Assembly (NCBI GenBank): GCA_947579605.1
Contig: OX388324.1
Coordinates: forward strand, 18,979,746-19,043,745
Direction of reading: 5' to 3'
Source: Athripsodes cinereus
Lineage: Eukaryota; Arthropoda; Insecta; Trichoptera; Leptoceridae
Length of the DNA stretch: 64,000 nt
Below, in pieces: positions 31,873-45,720 of the stretch (its first letter is position 1; each line of letters starts with the position of its first letter). The notes beneath the pieces were generated by a model. That model saw only the letters and a list, made by a program, of their open reading frames with translations, was not told the origin of the DNA and searched no databases. The translations under genes were made by a program, and so were the position numbers.

Positions 31873-34364
31873 TGACACGATATCGTCCCACTAGGACGAT
31901 CGCATCACTTCATTATACAAAATTATCAAAAGAGAAATTATCAAATATTATATAAGAAGAGAATTTACATTATTTATACATAATAAAAGTATATATATGA
32001 ATGGTACATAAGAAAATATATAATTTGGCTCGTAACCCCCAGCTTCGCTACATACATTTTGCAATGTACGTAAGCGAAACACATAGAAAATTAATTATAT
32101 TATATAGAGAAAGTTACAATTATATTTGCAAGTAAAACAGATTAATATATTGGCTCAAGTTCATGTCTAGGGATGAATCTACTTGGTCTGTACAAGAGGA
32201 ATGCATTGTGTGTGGGTGTCAGTTACATACTTCAATTATACATATTATACTTACGTAAAGTTCAGAGAATTCCTTATCCTTTGGTTTCGTCATTTTCTTA
32301 TGGTCATCTTATCAATATAGAATACATATAGGTAAATTAAGCAATAATGTTTCTTCAGTTTGCATACTCTATATTGCAAAGATTCTACTTATATCCTGTC
32401 TTGAGTAGAATTATAGATAAATATCTCCAAGTAAACAATAAAAAATTACATCAAGTGGAACAAAGATTATCATAAGTACATCAGACCTTTCCAAGAAAGT
32501 GGATATATTATTTCCATCAGTGGAGCCATTCCTTTAACTCTTTGTTGCTTTCATAGTAAAATAATAGGGTCTTTCATCCATTGGTTGATCAAGGAATTGA
32601 ACCTTTGTGACATAACTACTCCAAGTATAAACTAGGTTATCTGAATTCCACTTACAAAGAGGCTAAGAAATGCACTTTAAACAGAATAGAAGCACAGAAG
32701 GTACTTGTAGGTATAATAAATGGATTTCAACAGAAAGATGACTTATGGTAAGTGATTCACGTTTATTGTGTATACATATTATACATAACAAGACAGTAAC
32801 TTCAAAGTAATTTTGTATGGAGACATAATAACATACGTTGGTAATTATCAAATAAACCAACCTTGGAATTATCAAAATAAATCAATACCTGGTTTATCAT
32901 GTGATTTATAAATATTTAAATGGAACCATTCATTCTTCAGTCAAACTCAAGATCTTAAATTATTACACAAAGGAAATTAATATATAGTTATCATACAACG
33001 GAAAATAATATATAGGTCAGTTCAATGATGACATGAACTCTGTTACGGAACAAATACATACAATATTCAATAGCAATATAGTCACTTACGGATGGACAGG
33101 CGAACAGGTGTTGAATAACACAAAGTCGAGCATGTTACTGAAGACGTATTTTGCACACATTGACGGTAGAAGGCAGGATCGTGAAAGAAACATACTCTGA
33201 TGTATCTATGGCGGTCGCTGGTCAATCCAAAGACGTACAGGGGTGCGTAGGTGTTGCCAGAATCAGATGGATCCTGTCCTCAAGGCGGAAGAGATCACTA
33301 CTTCTCAAGAGACAGGGGATATCTTATACGTTCTTACAATATCCTCAGTGTAAAAGGCAGAAGGCGTCACTATTTCAATATTCCTTTCAGAAATACTCAG
33401 CTAGTCTTTTAATCACCCTTTTGACAAGGGTATGGACCGGAGAAGTTACTAGAGGATTACACAGTTCACATTGTAATGCGAGTTATATCGGTAAATCACC
33501 GCTACGCGATATACTGACCATCCGAGGTGAAGCTGTACACGCTGAAGATTTAGGATCACTTTCGCAATTTCAATCAAATTCACAATACTGGGAAAGTAGA
33601 AAGAACAGTTTATGTGATTGTTCATGATTCCTTACATAGAATATTTGTTCAGAAACAATGGATTATCTAATTTCACACGGTTATGAATAATGGCGGCAAC
33701 AGCAAAAACCACGCCCAAAACCAACATATATTATTATACTCAAAACTTCCAAATATTATCATTATCACCATTAGAATCGTAGTCTATATATATCTCAAAT
33801 ATAATATAAGCTTGTCTATAACATTATTCTGTTTATTAATTACTATTAATTATTAATCGTTATTATTGTTCCTTGATATTGGCGGTATGATTGGTCGCGC
33901 ACGTAAAACTAACCCAGACTTGTAAAGTACATTATTAACGACACACAATAAGAATAGTTTTACATACAATAGAGGGCAACACACTTGTTTATTACATTAT
34001 GAAGTTAAACACTATTAAATATTTATCGTTAATATTATTCTGGTGTCGGAGCTACGCACAAAGCGGTTCGCAACTAAGGCGGGAAGGGACAAACCCTTCT
34101 TTCGTCCAACCTATGCCATGGTTTGCGGGTAACTGAATTTGCTTGCAAGCGACGCGAGGAGGAACAGGCACGTTTAACGGTTATTCTTCAAGGGAATGAG
34201 AATCATACGATGTTGTGCCGTGTGCAGATCGAAGCATCAGCCCGTCACGTGTTCTTTGTAACGTACAATTATTATTATTATTACGGAAGACTCACAGACA
34301 ACAATTGACTGTAGGAACATTAGTCAGTATGAACTCCTCCGCAGCGATTATTTAATGCGTAGCA
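31873..34364 (-). repeat. 3' LTR of the LARD-like element
   Basis: Nearly identical to the right LTR. Differences I noted are one extra C near 31887, G32740 against A38551, T33633 against A39444 and the terminal base pair. A 158-codon plus-strand frame at 33151-33627 is repeated in the other LTR; it has no domain and runs antisense to the element, so I do not call it a gene. Confidence 0.9.
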
Positions 34365-37300
34365 TTCTCCCTTTCGGCCCCTCTTGAAAATTTGAAGAGA
34401 AGCGACAAATTTTCAAGTTCCTCAATTATACAAAAAAAGTTGAGAACCACTTCAAAAATTGTTGAGAACCACTGGTTACATAAAAAGTTGAGAACCATTG
34501 GATACATAAGCAACTATATAGGTACCCAATTACAGACAAACAATTCAAAAAATGGTAGCTTATATACTATTACAATGTTTCTTACATCCTATAGCCCGTT
34601 CAATTATTATTAAACACTCGCGGTAAATTGCCCATAGTCAAAATTGATGCGAACTGTTTTCAGATTTTGACTTACACTTCTTAATAATAACACAAAATTC
34701 ACTTTAGTTGTTTTAGTACGGGGCTCCTAACAAAAGTTTGAGAGCTACAATCATAACAATATAATAGTACATAGAGGTGTGCATATATATATATATATAG
34801 ACATGTGCATATGTGCATGTATATGAAAAACACAGGTTATGAAAACAACAACTTTAAACATTTTACAATACAACCTTATAAGAAACTCAGGATCTGTATT
34901 ACGTTACAATATACGGTTCGTTTTACATGGTGATAAAATTCTTTCTTTCAATTTATCAACATACGTACGTTTCATTGATGGATTCATTTACTACGATCGA
35001 CGACAAGTTAATATTTTAAACATGACAAACATATAAAACATAAGTTACATACTTAAGAAGTTGGTTTACATCATTCTCGATTCCAGTTACATGTATCCGG
35101 CAAGGGAAAAGTAACATAAAGGAATTTAAATAAATATAAACAATTTTGTATAGATGGAATTAGAGATACCACATTTTCGCTTCATTTAACCCATTAAGCT
35201 TAATAGCACTCATATACAAGTGATTTCATGCACCATGTACCATACAAAGATATTGGCAAAGCACAGAAAGAAATCATACATAATAAGGACATATACATAT
35301 TAGAAAAACAATTTACACGCAGACATGACATAATGGTACATCACGACAACTGCAATCACATTTACAGTAACCGATATTCATTATTGGCGTCAAATCCTTC
35401 TACGCATATTACATAAGCACAATTCTCACACAGAGACAGATTTCTCACATAGAGATAATCTCAGAGGGAGCTACCCTCACACAGGCTTAATACATGACAA
35501 ATACATTGAACAACTTTCGATCTTTGCTACACAATATACAAGTTACAAGTTCAATAAATTCTTTACATACATCATTATTCAAATTCAACATTTACTTCTT
35601 CATACAGGGCTCACCTTTCATAAACAGATTCATACATCATCTTTATTCACTAACATACAATTAATCAAAATTATCCCATTGAATATCTGCAGCCAACATT
35701 CCACTACAGGTTTTATTCTGTGTCCTTCATAAGCCATTCCGTTCAATGTCAAAATGTTCTATCACATTTTCCAATGTATTCAAGCAACATAAACAAATTT
35801 TCACAAAGTCACAAAATTATTCAATTTAACAAGGATATACTACATCCAAACATTTCCAATTACAATTCATAAGAGATTACTACGTGTCCTACACGGAATT
35901 AAACGTCATATAAACTCAAACTTCAAAATAATAGGCATGAACGATCAGCAATCACATTGTCTACATTCATCAAAAAGAGCATTACGATTTATCTTTCACA
36001 CTTCCAGATAACATCGTCCCTAAATTGATTACACAAAAGTCACAAAAAAAGTATTTAAACACATCTCTCCTACCACGGCTTTACATATTACATAAACATA
36101 ACTCATTTTTTATCAAAGAGCGTTCGTTAGTTTACCTTAACGGAATAATTCACTAAACGGACTCAGTTCTCAAATAAACAAGGCATAGGTTACTTCAATA
36201 TTTCACGATGGTAATAAGCCGCAAAAGTCACATCATTACATTTCAAGAAAATTAATTACTTCACAAAAGATAGCAAATTCCGAACACGAAGGGTTAATAT
36301 TCAACAGCAAAAATTCTACATTGTTACATGGTTACTTCTTTAATTTCCAAAAAAAAATTTTCAGAACATCATTCTACTATTTACGTTAACGTCAAAATTT
36401 TCAACGATGGTCATCAAAGGGTTAACTGTTTCTTTATTAAATTCAAAAATTCAGTTACAGTTCACAACTTGACATTAAAAAAAATCAATTATTGTTCACA
36501 AAGGGTTAACAAATTCGGTCATGGTTCACTAAGGGTTAAGTGTATTTATTTTTCAAATTTCGTGAACGGTCGTGAAGGGTTTAACATTATTCACTTCGAT
36601 TTATTTTTTAACTTTAATTTTCTCAAAACAAAAATATTTGTTTAATATTATTCATCATTATTATTTCGTCACATCACTACGTACGCATATATAATATTCT
36701 TATCAAAATTCTACTACGCATAATTTTACACAACAACGCTCATTTAATATTATTTCTCCAAGAGTTCAATAAAGATTTTTTTTATTCCAAATGCAACATT
36801 TTACTGTTTCAAAAAATTTAATTCAATTTAATATTTAACATCGATTTTTACTCTCATCGTTTGAAAATGAATCTACTATTAAAATAACATTACAACAAAA
36901 TTATGTTTACCGGCAAAGTTCTTTGTACACTTTGGTTTACTATACACACAACACTATGGGTACATATTATTTCGTTTCGCTCCAATATTATTATTTTCAA
37001 CTATTTTGGACTTCCGTTTCGCGCGTGAATATTTTTATTACATTGTTGCGGTAGGTCTGTACGATGTCTCTTTCTCTCGCGACGTACAGGTATGTACCTA
37101 CCATACGTTGTATAGATATGTATACTACTTGTTCGCACACCGCTCGCTTCTCTCGATGCACAACTACGGTATAACATTATATCTATCCGTACGGCGTTCG
37201 ATATTATAGATACACACTATATCTTCATTATGTTATGTAGGTCGGTTTTCGATGTCTTGTTTACCGCTTAATACGAGACATTTACAACAGAATATTTTCA

Positions 37301-37684
37301 CCATACAATTCTTTCTATACGGCATCGGTTTTTTACTCCACATTATAACAATACTCGCGACAAACGTTTGCGCTATACACCAATACATTTATTTTTTAAA
37401 TACGGACATTTAAATTATTTATCTTACGATTCCTGTTTCATTTTTTAAAATTGTTTTCATATACATACACACACCAAATTATTACATTTTCAATTAATAT
37501 CAATACACATAATTACACAATAAAGATAAGAATTCTGAACTTCACGATTAGGCAAATTCACCACACAATACATTTAAAATTTTCGGGTCTACAGTTATAC
37601 GAACTGTAATTATCTCGGACAAAGCCCACAAATGTCACGTACACGTCCGCCCACCTTGCTACATCCACGGACGAGCACACAAAT
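34365..37684 (-). other. Non-coding interior of the LARD-like element
   Basis: AT-rich and without recognisable protein. Between 36289 and 36585 the word AAGGGTTAA or AAGGGTTTAA occurs five times (36289, 36417, 36501, 36531, 36575). The start of the interior on the minus strand, ATTTGTGTGCTCGTCCGTGG, offers no obvious tRNA primer site next to the LTR. Confidence 0.75.
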
Positions 37685-40175
37685 TAACACGATTTCGTCC
37701 ACTAGGACGATCGCATCACTTCATTATACAAAATTATCAAAAGAGAAATTATCAAATATTATATAAGAAGAGAATTTACATTATTTATACATAATAAAAG
37801 TATATATATGAATGGTACATAAGAAAATATATAATTTGGCTCGTAACCCCCAGCTTCGCTACATACATTTTGCAATGTACGTAAGCGAAACACATAGAAA
37901 ATTAATTATATTATATAGAGAAAGTTACAATTATATTTGCAAGTAAAACAGATTAATATATTGGCTCAAGTTCATGTCTAGGGATGAATCTACTTGGTCT
38001 GTACAAGAGGAATGCATTGTGTGTGGGTGTCAGTTACATACTTCAATTATACATATTATACTTACGTAAAGTTCAGAGAATTCCTTATCCTTTGGTTTCG
38101 TCATTTTCTTATGGTCATCTTATCAATATAGAATACATATAGGTAAATTAAGCAATAATGTTTCTTCAGTTTGCATACTCTATATTGCAAAGATTCTACT
38201 TATATCCTGTCTTGAGTAGAATTATAGATAAATATCTCCAAGTAAACAATAAAAAATTACATCAAGTGGAACAAAGATTATCATAAGTACATCAGACCTT
38301 TCCAAGAAAGTGGATATATTATTTCCATCAGTGGAGCCATTCCTTTAACTCTTTGTTGCTTTCATAGTAAAATAATAGGGTCTTTCATCCATTGGTTGAT
38401 CAAGGAATTGAACCTTTGTGACATAACTACTCCAAGTATAAACTAGGTTATCTGAATTCCACTTACAAAGAGGCTAAGAAATGCACTTTAAACAGAATAG
38501 AAGCACAGAAGGTACTTGTAGGTATAATAAATGGATTTCAACAGAAAGATAACTTATGGTAAGTGATTCACGTTTATTGTGTATACATATTATACATAAC
38601 AAGACAGTAACTTCAAAGTAATTTTGTATGGAGACATAATAACATACGTTGGTAATTATCAAATAAACCAACCTTGGAATTATCAAAATAAATCAATACC
38701 TGGTTTATCATGTGATTTATAAATATTTAAATGGAACCATTCATTCTTCAGTCAAACTCAAGATCTTAAATTATTACACAAAGGAAATTAATATATAGTT
38801 ATCATACAACGGAAAATAATATATAGGTCAGTTCAATGATGACATGAACTCTGTTACGGAACAAATACATACAATATTCAATAGCAATATAGTCACTTAC
38901 GGATGGACAGGCGAACAGGTGTTGAATAACACAAAGTCGAGCATGTTACTGAAGACGTATTTTGCACACATTGACGGTAGAAGGCAGGATCGTGAAAGAA
39001 ACATACTCTGATGTATCTATGGCGGTCGCTGGTCAATCCAAAGACGTACAGGGGTGCGTAGGTGTTGCCAGAATCAGATGGATCCTGTCCTCAAGGCGGA
39101 AGAGATCACTACTTCTCAAGAGACAGGGGATATCTTATACGTTCTTACAATATCCTCAGTGTAAAAGGCAGAAGGCGTCACTATTTCAATATTCCTTTCA
39201 GAAATACTCAGCTAGTCTTTTAATCACCCTTTTGACAAGGGTATGGACCGGAGAAGTTACTAGAGGATTACACAGTTCACATTGTAATGCGAGTTATATC
39301 GGTAAATCACCGCTACGCGATATACTGACCATCCGAGGTGAAGCTGTACACGCTGAAGATTTAGGATCACTTTCGCAATTTCAATCAAATTCACAATACT
39401 GGGAAAGTAGAAAGAACAGTTTATGTGATTGTTCATGATTCCTAACATAGAATATTTGTTCAGAAACAATGGATTATCTAATTTCACACGGTTATGAATA
39501 ATGGCGGCAACAGCAAAAACCACGCCCAAAACCAACATATATTATTATACTCAAAACTTCCAAATATTATCATTATCACCATTAGAATCGTAGTCTATAT
39601 ATATCTCAAATATAATATAAGCTTGTCTATAACATTATTCTGTTTATTAATTACTATTAATTATTAATCGTTATTATTGTTCCTTGATATTGGCGGTATG
39701 ATTGGTCGCGCACGTAAAACTAACCCAGACTTGTAAAGTACATTATTAACGACACACAATAAGAATAGTTTTACATACAATAGAGGGCAACACACTTGTT
39801 TATTACATTATGAAGTTAAACACTATTAAATATTTATCGTTAATATTATTCTGGTGTCGGAGCTACGCACAAAGCGGTTCGCAACTAAGGCGGGAAGGGA
39901 CAAACCCTTCTTTCGTCCAACCTATGCCATGGTTTGCGGGTAACTGAATTTGCTTGCAAGCGACGCGAGGAGGAACAGGCACGTTTAACGGTTATTCTTC
40001 AAGGGAATGAGAATCATACGATGTTGTGCCGTGTGCAGATCGAAGCATCAGCCCGTCACGTGTTCTTTGTAACGTACAATTATTATTATTATTACGGAAG
40101 ACTCACAGACAACAATTGACTGTAGGAACATTAGTCAGTATGAACTCCTCCGCAGCGATTATTTAATGCGTAGCA
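37685..40175 (-). repeat. 5' LTR of the LARD-like element
   Basis: The right-hand copy of the 2.49-kb repeat; on the minus strand it is upstream and would hold the promoter. It ends at CA next to the target duplication ATAC. Confidence 0.9.
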
Positions 40176-40279
40176 ATACCTACCTACATAATAAATAAAC
40201 CGTACATAATGGGAGTATATTATTATTCATCTAAACATCATATTATGTTTCATGTATATAAAATAGAGATAATACATGT

Positions 40280-40640
40280 ATCTACATAACTTTGCTATAT
40301 GGTTGTGAAACGTGGACCATTAGCAAGAGCGAAAGCGTAAAGCTGGCAGCTTTTGAGATGTGGTGCTACAGACGCATGCTAAAAACTAATATGTCGAAAA
40401 TGAAGAGGTGTTAATCAGGGCAGGATTTCTCTTTTCATTTAGGATTTTACTTTCGTAGGCAACTGCCAAAAAACGAGCAAACTGGATCGGCCACAACATT
40501 AGGTTCGCAGGCCTGCTCATCACCATCGAAAAGAGCAAGACCGAACGCAGAAATGTTGGAGGCAAACCAACAGATGCCTGTATGACCAAGGACATGAATT
40601 ACTGTTTTAAATACTTAGAACTTTAGTTAGATTAGAGACT
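40280..40640 (+). mobile_element. LINE tail, family GCETW, decayed
   Basis: LLYGCETWTISKSES, AAFEMWCYRRMLK, then, after frame changes, RANWIGHNIRFAGLL and TDACMTKDMN. This is the C-terminal end of an RTE-like endonuclease-reverse-transcriptase element. Confidence 0.75.
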
Positions 40641-42054
40641 AGCTAAAAACAGGCAGGAAAAGAGAAGGAAATCGAAATTCGTTGCTTAGCAAATCTGAAA
40701 AGAATTAATTAAAACAGAAAAAATACAATTAAATAAAGTTATACCTATAAGATAAAATAAAATAAAAAACGATAATTAATATAATAAACACTTTTTACAC
40801 ATAAAATCAATAAGATATTCCATCAAAAATGAAATCAAGGTTTTCATCAAATCAAAATACAAATTTATTTGTAAAAATATTTTAGCCAGAAAGTTTTTTT
40901 TAACATTTAAAAAAATATAAACTCATTATTTCAATCAAACAACAACATAACGATTCATACATTTTATATAATTTGGGAAAAAATGTCTGTTATCTACATA
41001 GATATGTGGTTAATTTTTAGATAATATCTATCTATAATAAAACCCATAGTTTCTGTGATTCGATCGCTTTCCCCATAATAAATACAACTGTCAAAATAAT
41101 TAGGACATATCGTTGTATTGTACTATTATGTGTTGTTTTGTATGTACATACAAGAAGGACTTAACGAAAAATGCTTGCAGGAAGGATTCGGATAATCATA
41201 ACAGCAACAGAAATTCAACGGAAATTAGGAGTAAAAAAAAACAACCAATATTTTTTTAATGGAAAATTGTATCCGTTGAGCTTAATTCAAAAAAGTTAAA
41301 CTAAATTATTAAAAATATGTGTGTAACTAAAATAAAGGAATTTTGTTCCGTGGAGTCTCTGGCAATGAAAAGGTCCAACATTTTTCAGTTATTTTTTGAG
41401 TAGGCTGTAAATGGCAGTTGTTTGTTGAATTCCTATCACACGTTCAACTTTTTTTTATCATTTTTTTTTGACACATTTTTTTCATGGCTAACAAGTACCT
41501 ATATATATATAAATAAGACATTATATTTCAATGACAATTTCAAAAAAAAATAATCTTTGAAGTGAGTTACATTGTAAGAATATTACAAAATAATACAAAA
41601 AGTATAAGAAAAAAGAAACTTTATTAAAACACATCCATGAAACTTGAAAAAAAGGAAAAACATGGATACATCGTTCAAAAAATTAATCTGTTGATTAAAC
41701 CAAAAAAAAAAAAACTATAAATCTGTTGATAATTATAAATATTAAATTTTAAGTTCATTCTGAATCTTTATTTGCACAGAAAGGTCGACTTGCATCTTTA
41801 TTACATGCAGTTGACTAGCTACCCATTTGTGAGAAACACCGCGATGGTATGATTTGTATATAAGTCTTAATCACTGTGGCAATGCCCACGCTCCAGTCCA
41901 AGACCTAGAGTGAGAATTGGAATGAGATTAATGTACATAAGTGGCATAAATGGCAGACATTAAGTGGCATACTGTGGCTCTTTTCGTACAGGTCGTCTTC
42001 TTAGAGTGATATTAAATTAAAATATTTTAAATTACATAATAATATATAAGACAC
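40641..42054. other. No gene recognised
   Basis: AT-rich, with several A and T runs. Nothing assignable. Confidence 0.5.
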
Positions 42055-42430
42055 AGAATAGATGCATTCGAGATGTGGTGTTGGTTCTCAACTTTCTAGT
42101 TGCTACGCATACCAAGGACGGCCCACAGAACGAATGTGTCAATCTTGACTGAGCTCCAGATTAAGACTCGACTGTCAGAGACGTATATTAAGCTTTTTCG
42201 GACATATCTCGTATAAGACGTGAGCTAGACAATCTGGAAAAAAATATTTTGTCTGGTGGAGTCGAAGGAAGAAGAAGCAGAGGCCGAATACCGACAAGAT
42301 GGTCAGATCATGTGAGAGATGCTGCAGGGGGTACAATGTGTGAGGCGTTTAGGCAGGCGGAGGACAGGGTACGGTGAAGGAGCTTGTCGCTTGGTCTGGG
42401 TCATGGTGGTCACGATCCTCAGCATTGAGG
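42055..42430 (+). mobile_element. LINE tail, family with GHGGHDPQH end
   Basis: Plus-strand pieces RRELDNLEKNILSGGVEGRR, SRGRIPTRWSDHVRDAAGGT, EAFRQAEDRVR and LGHGGHDPQH with a stop. Related to the minus-strand fragment at 55.9 kb. Confidence 0.75.
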
Positions 42431-42589
42431 GACCGACTTAGAAGAAGAGAAATAAAAATTGAGTACAATTCAACAGTCTTAAACATGTATTATATTAATA
42501 TTATAATAATGTAACAACAAGTCAATACAAAACATAATAAAAATGAGATGTCAAACGTAAAATAAATATAACGTTTATTGAAATATCCA

Positions 42590-42790
42590 TCTCAAAGAGG
42601 CGGGAAATTATGTTGTAAAAGCGATGTCTTCAATTTGCTTTCGAACGTCGTTATTGATTGGTCTTTTTTATTGGTCTGATTTACAAAGGTCTTCGGGAAG
42701 TCAGTTCCAGATGACGAGTCCTGTGACGCCAAAACCCATGTAATAGAAGCATGGCTCTTGTTCGTTCCATTTATCTCGTCCAGCATATTC
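42590..42790 (-). mobile_element. Probable LINE C-terminal remnant
   Basis: A 64-codon minus-strand frame ends FESKLKTSLLQHNFPPL, like the F...LK..L...F end of jockey-type LINE proteins, preceded by a decayed segment. Weak evidence. Confidence 0.4.
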
Positions 42791-43519
42791 GTGGATGTCT
42801 TCGCTGAGCGAAGAGGTCTACTTGCTTCCTAAACTTACTATGTATTACATTGTGTTTATGTCTCATCCTCGGCGTAAGATTTTCCACTTAGGGGATCTCA
42901 TTAGGTCAAACTCGAACCCACTCTTTGATAAAAAAAGAAAAGCTTTTACTCTAGGCTGACTACATAGATGACATGAGAACTGATGTTCTTAAAACATCCA
43001 GGGGTAGGTTTGTCGGAACCTTTCCCTTAATGTAGAGGCCTACTTGCAGGTGTTTTGAAAACACAGAGCTCAGAAAGTTTGAATTGTAATATAAAATCGC
43101 TGAAACTTTTTAAGTTATGCATCAGAACAATGAATAATGTTCTATTATACAAACAATATTGAAAGTATTTCCGAACACTAAATACAACAGTGTTGTATTA
43201 TCTGAATATATTCTTTGCGATAAGCTATCTACTCGTTTCGGTCAGCTCACTCAATTTCACCAATGAGACGGAGCTAGTTGTAGCAGTAACAAGAAATAAG
43301 ATGTTGTGTTATATTATTATGTTCTTTGATGTTATGTAGGTACCTATTATTATTAGGTAGCATGCTACCAAACTAACAGCAATCTAGATACAAGAAAATA
43401 CTATAATACAGTAGTAAATAATTATATCTACACTAAACTTAATACCAAACAAGACAATTCACACTGTGAAACTAGTGTCAAGCTTCACTGACTTTTGACA
43501 ATATTAGAAATACTAAAGC
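42791..43519. other. No gene recognised
   Basis: AT-rich spacer, with GTAGGTACCTATTATTATTA near 43337. Confidence 0.5.
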
Positions 43520-44030
43520 CTTTGTATGGAGCATTCTGCTTTATGGTTGTGAGACGTGGACCATCAGCAAGAGTGAAAGCGGACGGTTGGCGGCCTTTGA
43601 GATGTGGTGCTACAGACGCATGCTGAAGATCCATTGGTCGGAACACGTCGAAAACGAAGAAGGATACTTCTTACGTTAAATTTATTTATACTTACTTACA
43701 TAAGAATACGTTAGATTTACTTACTTACTTACATAAGAATACGTTAATAAACCAGGGTAGGCGAAAATAGGCAACTTCTTAAGAGAATCAGCCAACAACG
43801 AGCTAACTGGATTGCCCACAACATCAGGCACCCAGGACTACTCATCGCCATCGCGGAGGGTAAGACCGAGGGGACAAATGGTTGAGGCCGACCAAGAGAT
43901 GCGTATATGGACCAACTGAAGAGGGACATGAACTGTGGCTCGTACGTACAGCTGAAAAGACTAGGGAGGAATGGAGAAGAAAAACCAAACTCGTTGCAGA
44001 TTAATCCAATGGATTGTTACTCATTAAAAT
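43520..44030 (+). mobile_element. LINE tail, family GCETW, with a small internal duplication
   Basis: LLYGCETWTISKSESGRLAA, AFEMWCYRRMLKIHWSEHVE, then about 75 bp of TTACTTACATAAGAATACGT in two tandem copies, then RISQQRANWIAHNIRHPGLL, GRPRDAYMDQLKRDMNCGSY and the end at QSNGL-like bases. The insertion splits the frame at ENEE. Confidence 0.8.
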
Positions 44031-45620
44031 AGAAATATATATTTATTGAGTTTCATACGGCTGAGCCTTTAAGCGTTAAAAAAAAGGTAAAAATAATAAT
44101 TTGATAGACGAATATAGTAAAATACAGATTGTAGCTGAAGGCTCGTAAATTGAAGAAAAAAATAATTAGGTATACCTATAGGTATCATTATTTTGAAAAA
44201 AAAAACTTAATATCTGAGTATAGAGTATAGTTTATAATGTTTATAGTTTATATGAGAGTATGGATTCAGCTGGATGATTTTTTCCTTTATTAATAAGGTG
44301 CCACTATACAAATATTTATAGATTAATATTGAATATTAGATTTAAATTTGAAAAACATTTATTTTTGTTTGGTAGATTTAATATTTTTCTCGGAGTAGGT
44401 AATCCGATTTATGATTATGTCTAGTATCGATATAACTTTCTTCATAATCACGTCTTTTTGATGAAAATATGTGATAAATGCAGAGTTTGTTTATTAAATA
44501 CAATTTGAGTTTATGTACGGAATTATCAGAATTAATAATCGATATGAGACTTTGTGGTGTAAAAGATGAATAAGGAAATAATTTACACAAAAAAGATACT
44601 GAGAATTGATCGCAGAAGGTCCAAGATAAGAACTTTTGAAGTGTGGTGAAGGCCTGATAATTATTTTACAAAGAAGAAAATAATTCTAGCCACTAGTTGG
44701 AGACTCAATACCCAACTCGTAAAGAAAGATTTTTTTACAGCAGTGTTCAGAAGTCGAAAATATTTTATTTTTTTTGATGGACATGAACGGTTGCTAACTT
44801 CAGGAAGAATCGTGTCGAAAAGAACCCTGAACCTTAAGCCCGTCTTTAAAAAAAAAAACTGCATGAAAAGTATGAATGACAAAGGATCTGATATTCCTGT
44901 AACATCCATGGGTTTGTTTGGACAGAAGTGGCTAAGTCAACCATTTAAATCAGCTAAGTCAGTAAAATGTTTCTGTCCTAAAGCCTTGCATATAATGGGA
45001 ACATTTGAAGAAACATTGGTATTCGACATATTGTGTGCAATATAAATTTCATAGCGAGAAAAACGGTACAAGTATGTTTTATATGTAGGAGTCAAGAATA
45101 AAATATTGTAGGAATCAATATTGTTGTTGAAATGTTTCTAGATTTATGTATAATATAAACTTGTTCCTATTAAATATAGTATATACCAACCTACATAGTA
45201 CTTGTAACAATAATGCTACACGTTTCTCAATGATATTTTATTTTTATAAAGTTACGAGTACGTATGTATGAATGCTTAGGTACTTATAGTTTTTGTCGTC
45301 AATACAAAGCATTGTTCAGTTTGAAAACAATTTTCAGATAATATTTTTTTATGACTTATATTAGTTTTTCTCTCAAGATTTATTGAACATACTTTATGAA
45401 AATCTAAATATCTCATCTGGGACTATTATTGTGTATTGATTATCAAATATATTCGAGCATCCCAAAAAATACGAGTGTTGTTTTTCTCATCCCCCACATA
45501 AGATCTCCTCAGGATCGAAAAAAGCGTTTGCAAAAAAGCGTATTAACGTTTAAATGTAAAAAAATGACAATGATGTGTATTTTCCGTGGATATAGAAACT
45601 AACGGAATAGGTTTACAAGT
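44031..45620. other. No gene recognised; one repeat match
   Basis: 44800-44925 resembles 62095-62190 plus 62605-62620 (TTCAGGAAGAATCGTGTCG; ATTCCTGTAACATCCATG). A 100-codon frame at 44743-45045 overlaps this and has no domain; I read it as repeat-derived. Confidence 0.4.
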
Positions 45621-45720
45621 AGGGTAGCCAGAACTCCAGTTGCATGCTATAAACATGCAAGCAGTCCTCTCCATGCCAACAAAAAATAAGACATTCCGTA
45701 TGGGTGGCATCAAAGGGGAT
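45621..45720 (+). repeat. Interspersed repeat R
   Basis: GGGTAGCCAGAACTCCAG, GCATGCTATAAACATGCAAG, CAGTCCTCTCCATGCCAAC, ATAAGACATTCCGTATGGGT. Confidence 0.7.

Larger units (their letters stand above)
31873..40175 (-). mobile_element. Large non-coding LTR retrotransposon (LARD-like), nearly intact
   Basis: Two direct repeats of 2.49 kb lie 5.81 kb apart: 31873-34364 and 37685-40175. On the minus strand they begin TGCTACGCATTAAATAATCG and end CGTGTCA (CGTGTTA in the right copy), the TG...CA of LTRs. A polypurine tract, AAGAGGGGCCGAAAGGGAGA, stands directly before the left LTR on the minus strand and fixes the orientation. ATAC flanks both ends (31869-31872 and 40176-40179) as a 4-bp target duplication. 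The 3.32-kb interior has no frame above about 105 codons and no gag or pol motif, so the element depends on proteins from another element. Long LTRs with a large empty interior define LARD elements, best known from plants. Confidence 0.9.

Noticed and set aside
33151..33627. A gag-like gene in the long LTR element
   Set aside because: The frame is in the LTR, antisense to the polypurine tract orientation, and has no Gag or zinc-knuckle motif.
44743..45045. 100-codon frame as a small host gene
   Set aside because: Part of it is shared with repeat DNA at 62.1-62.6 kb and no domain is visible.
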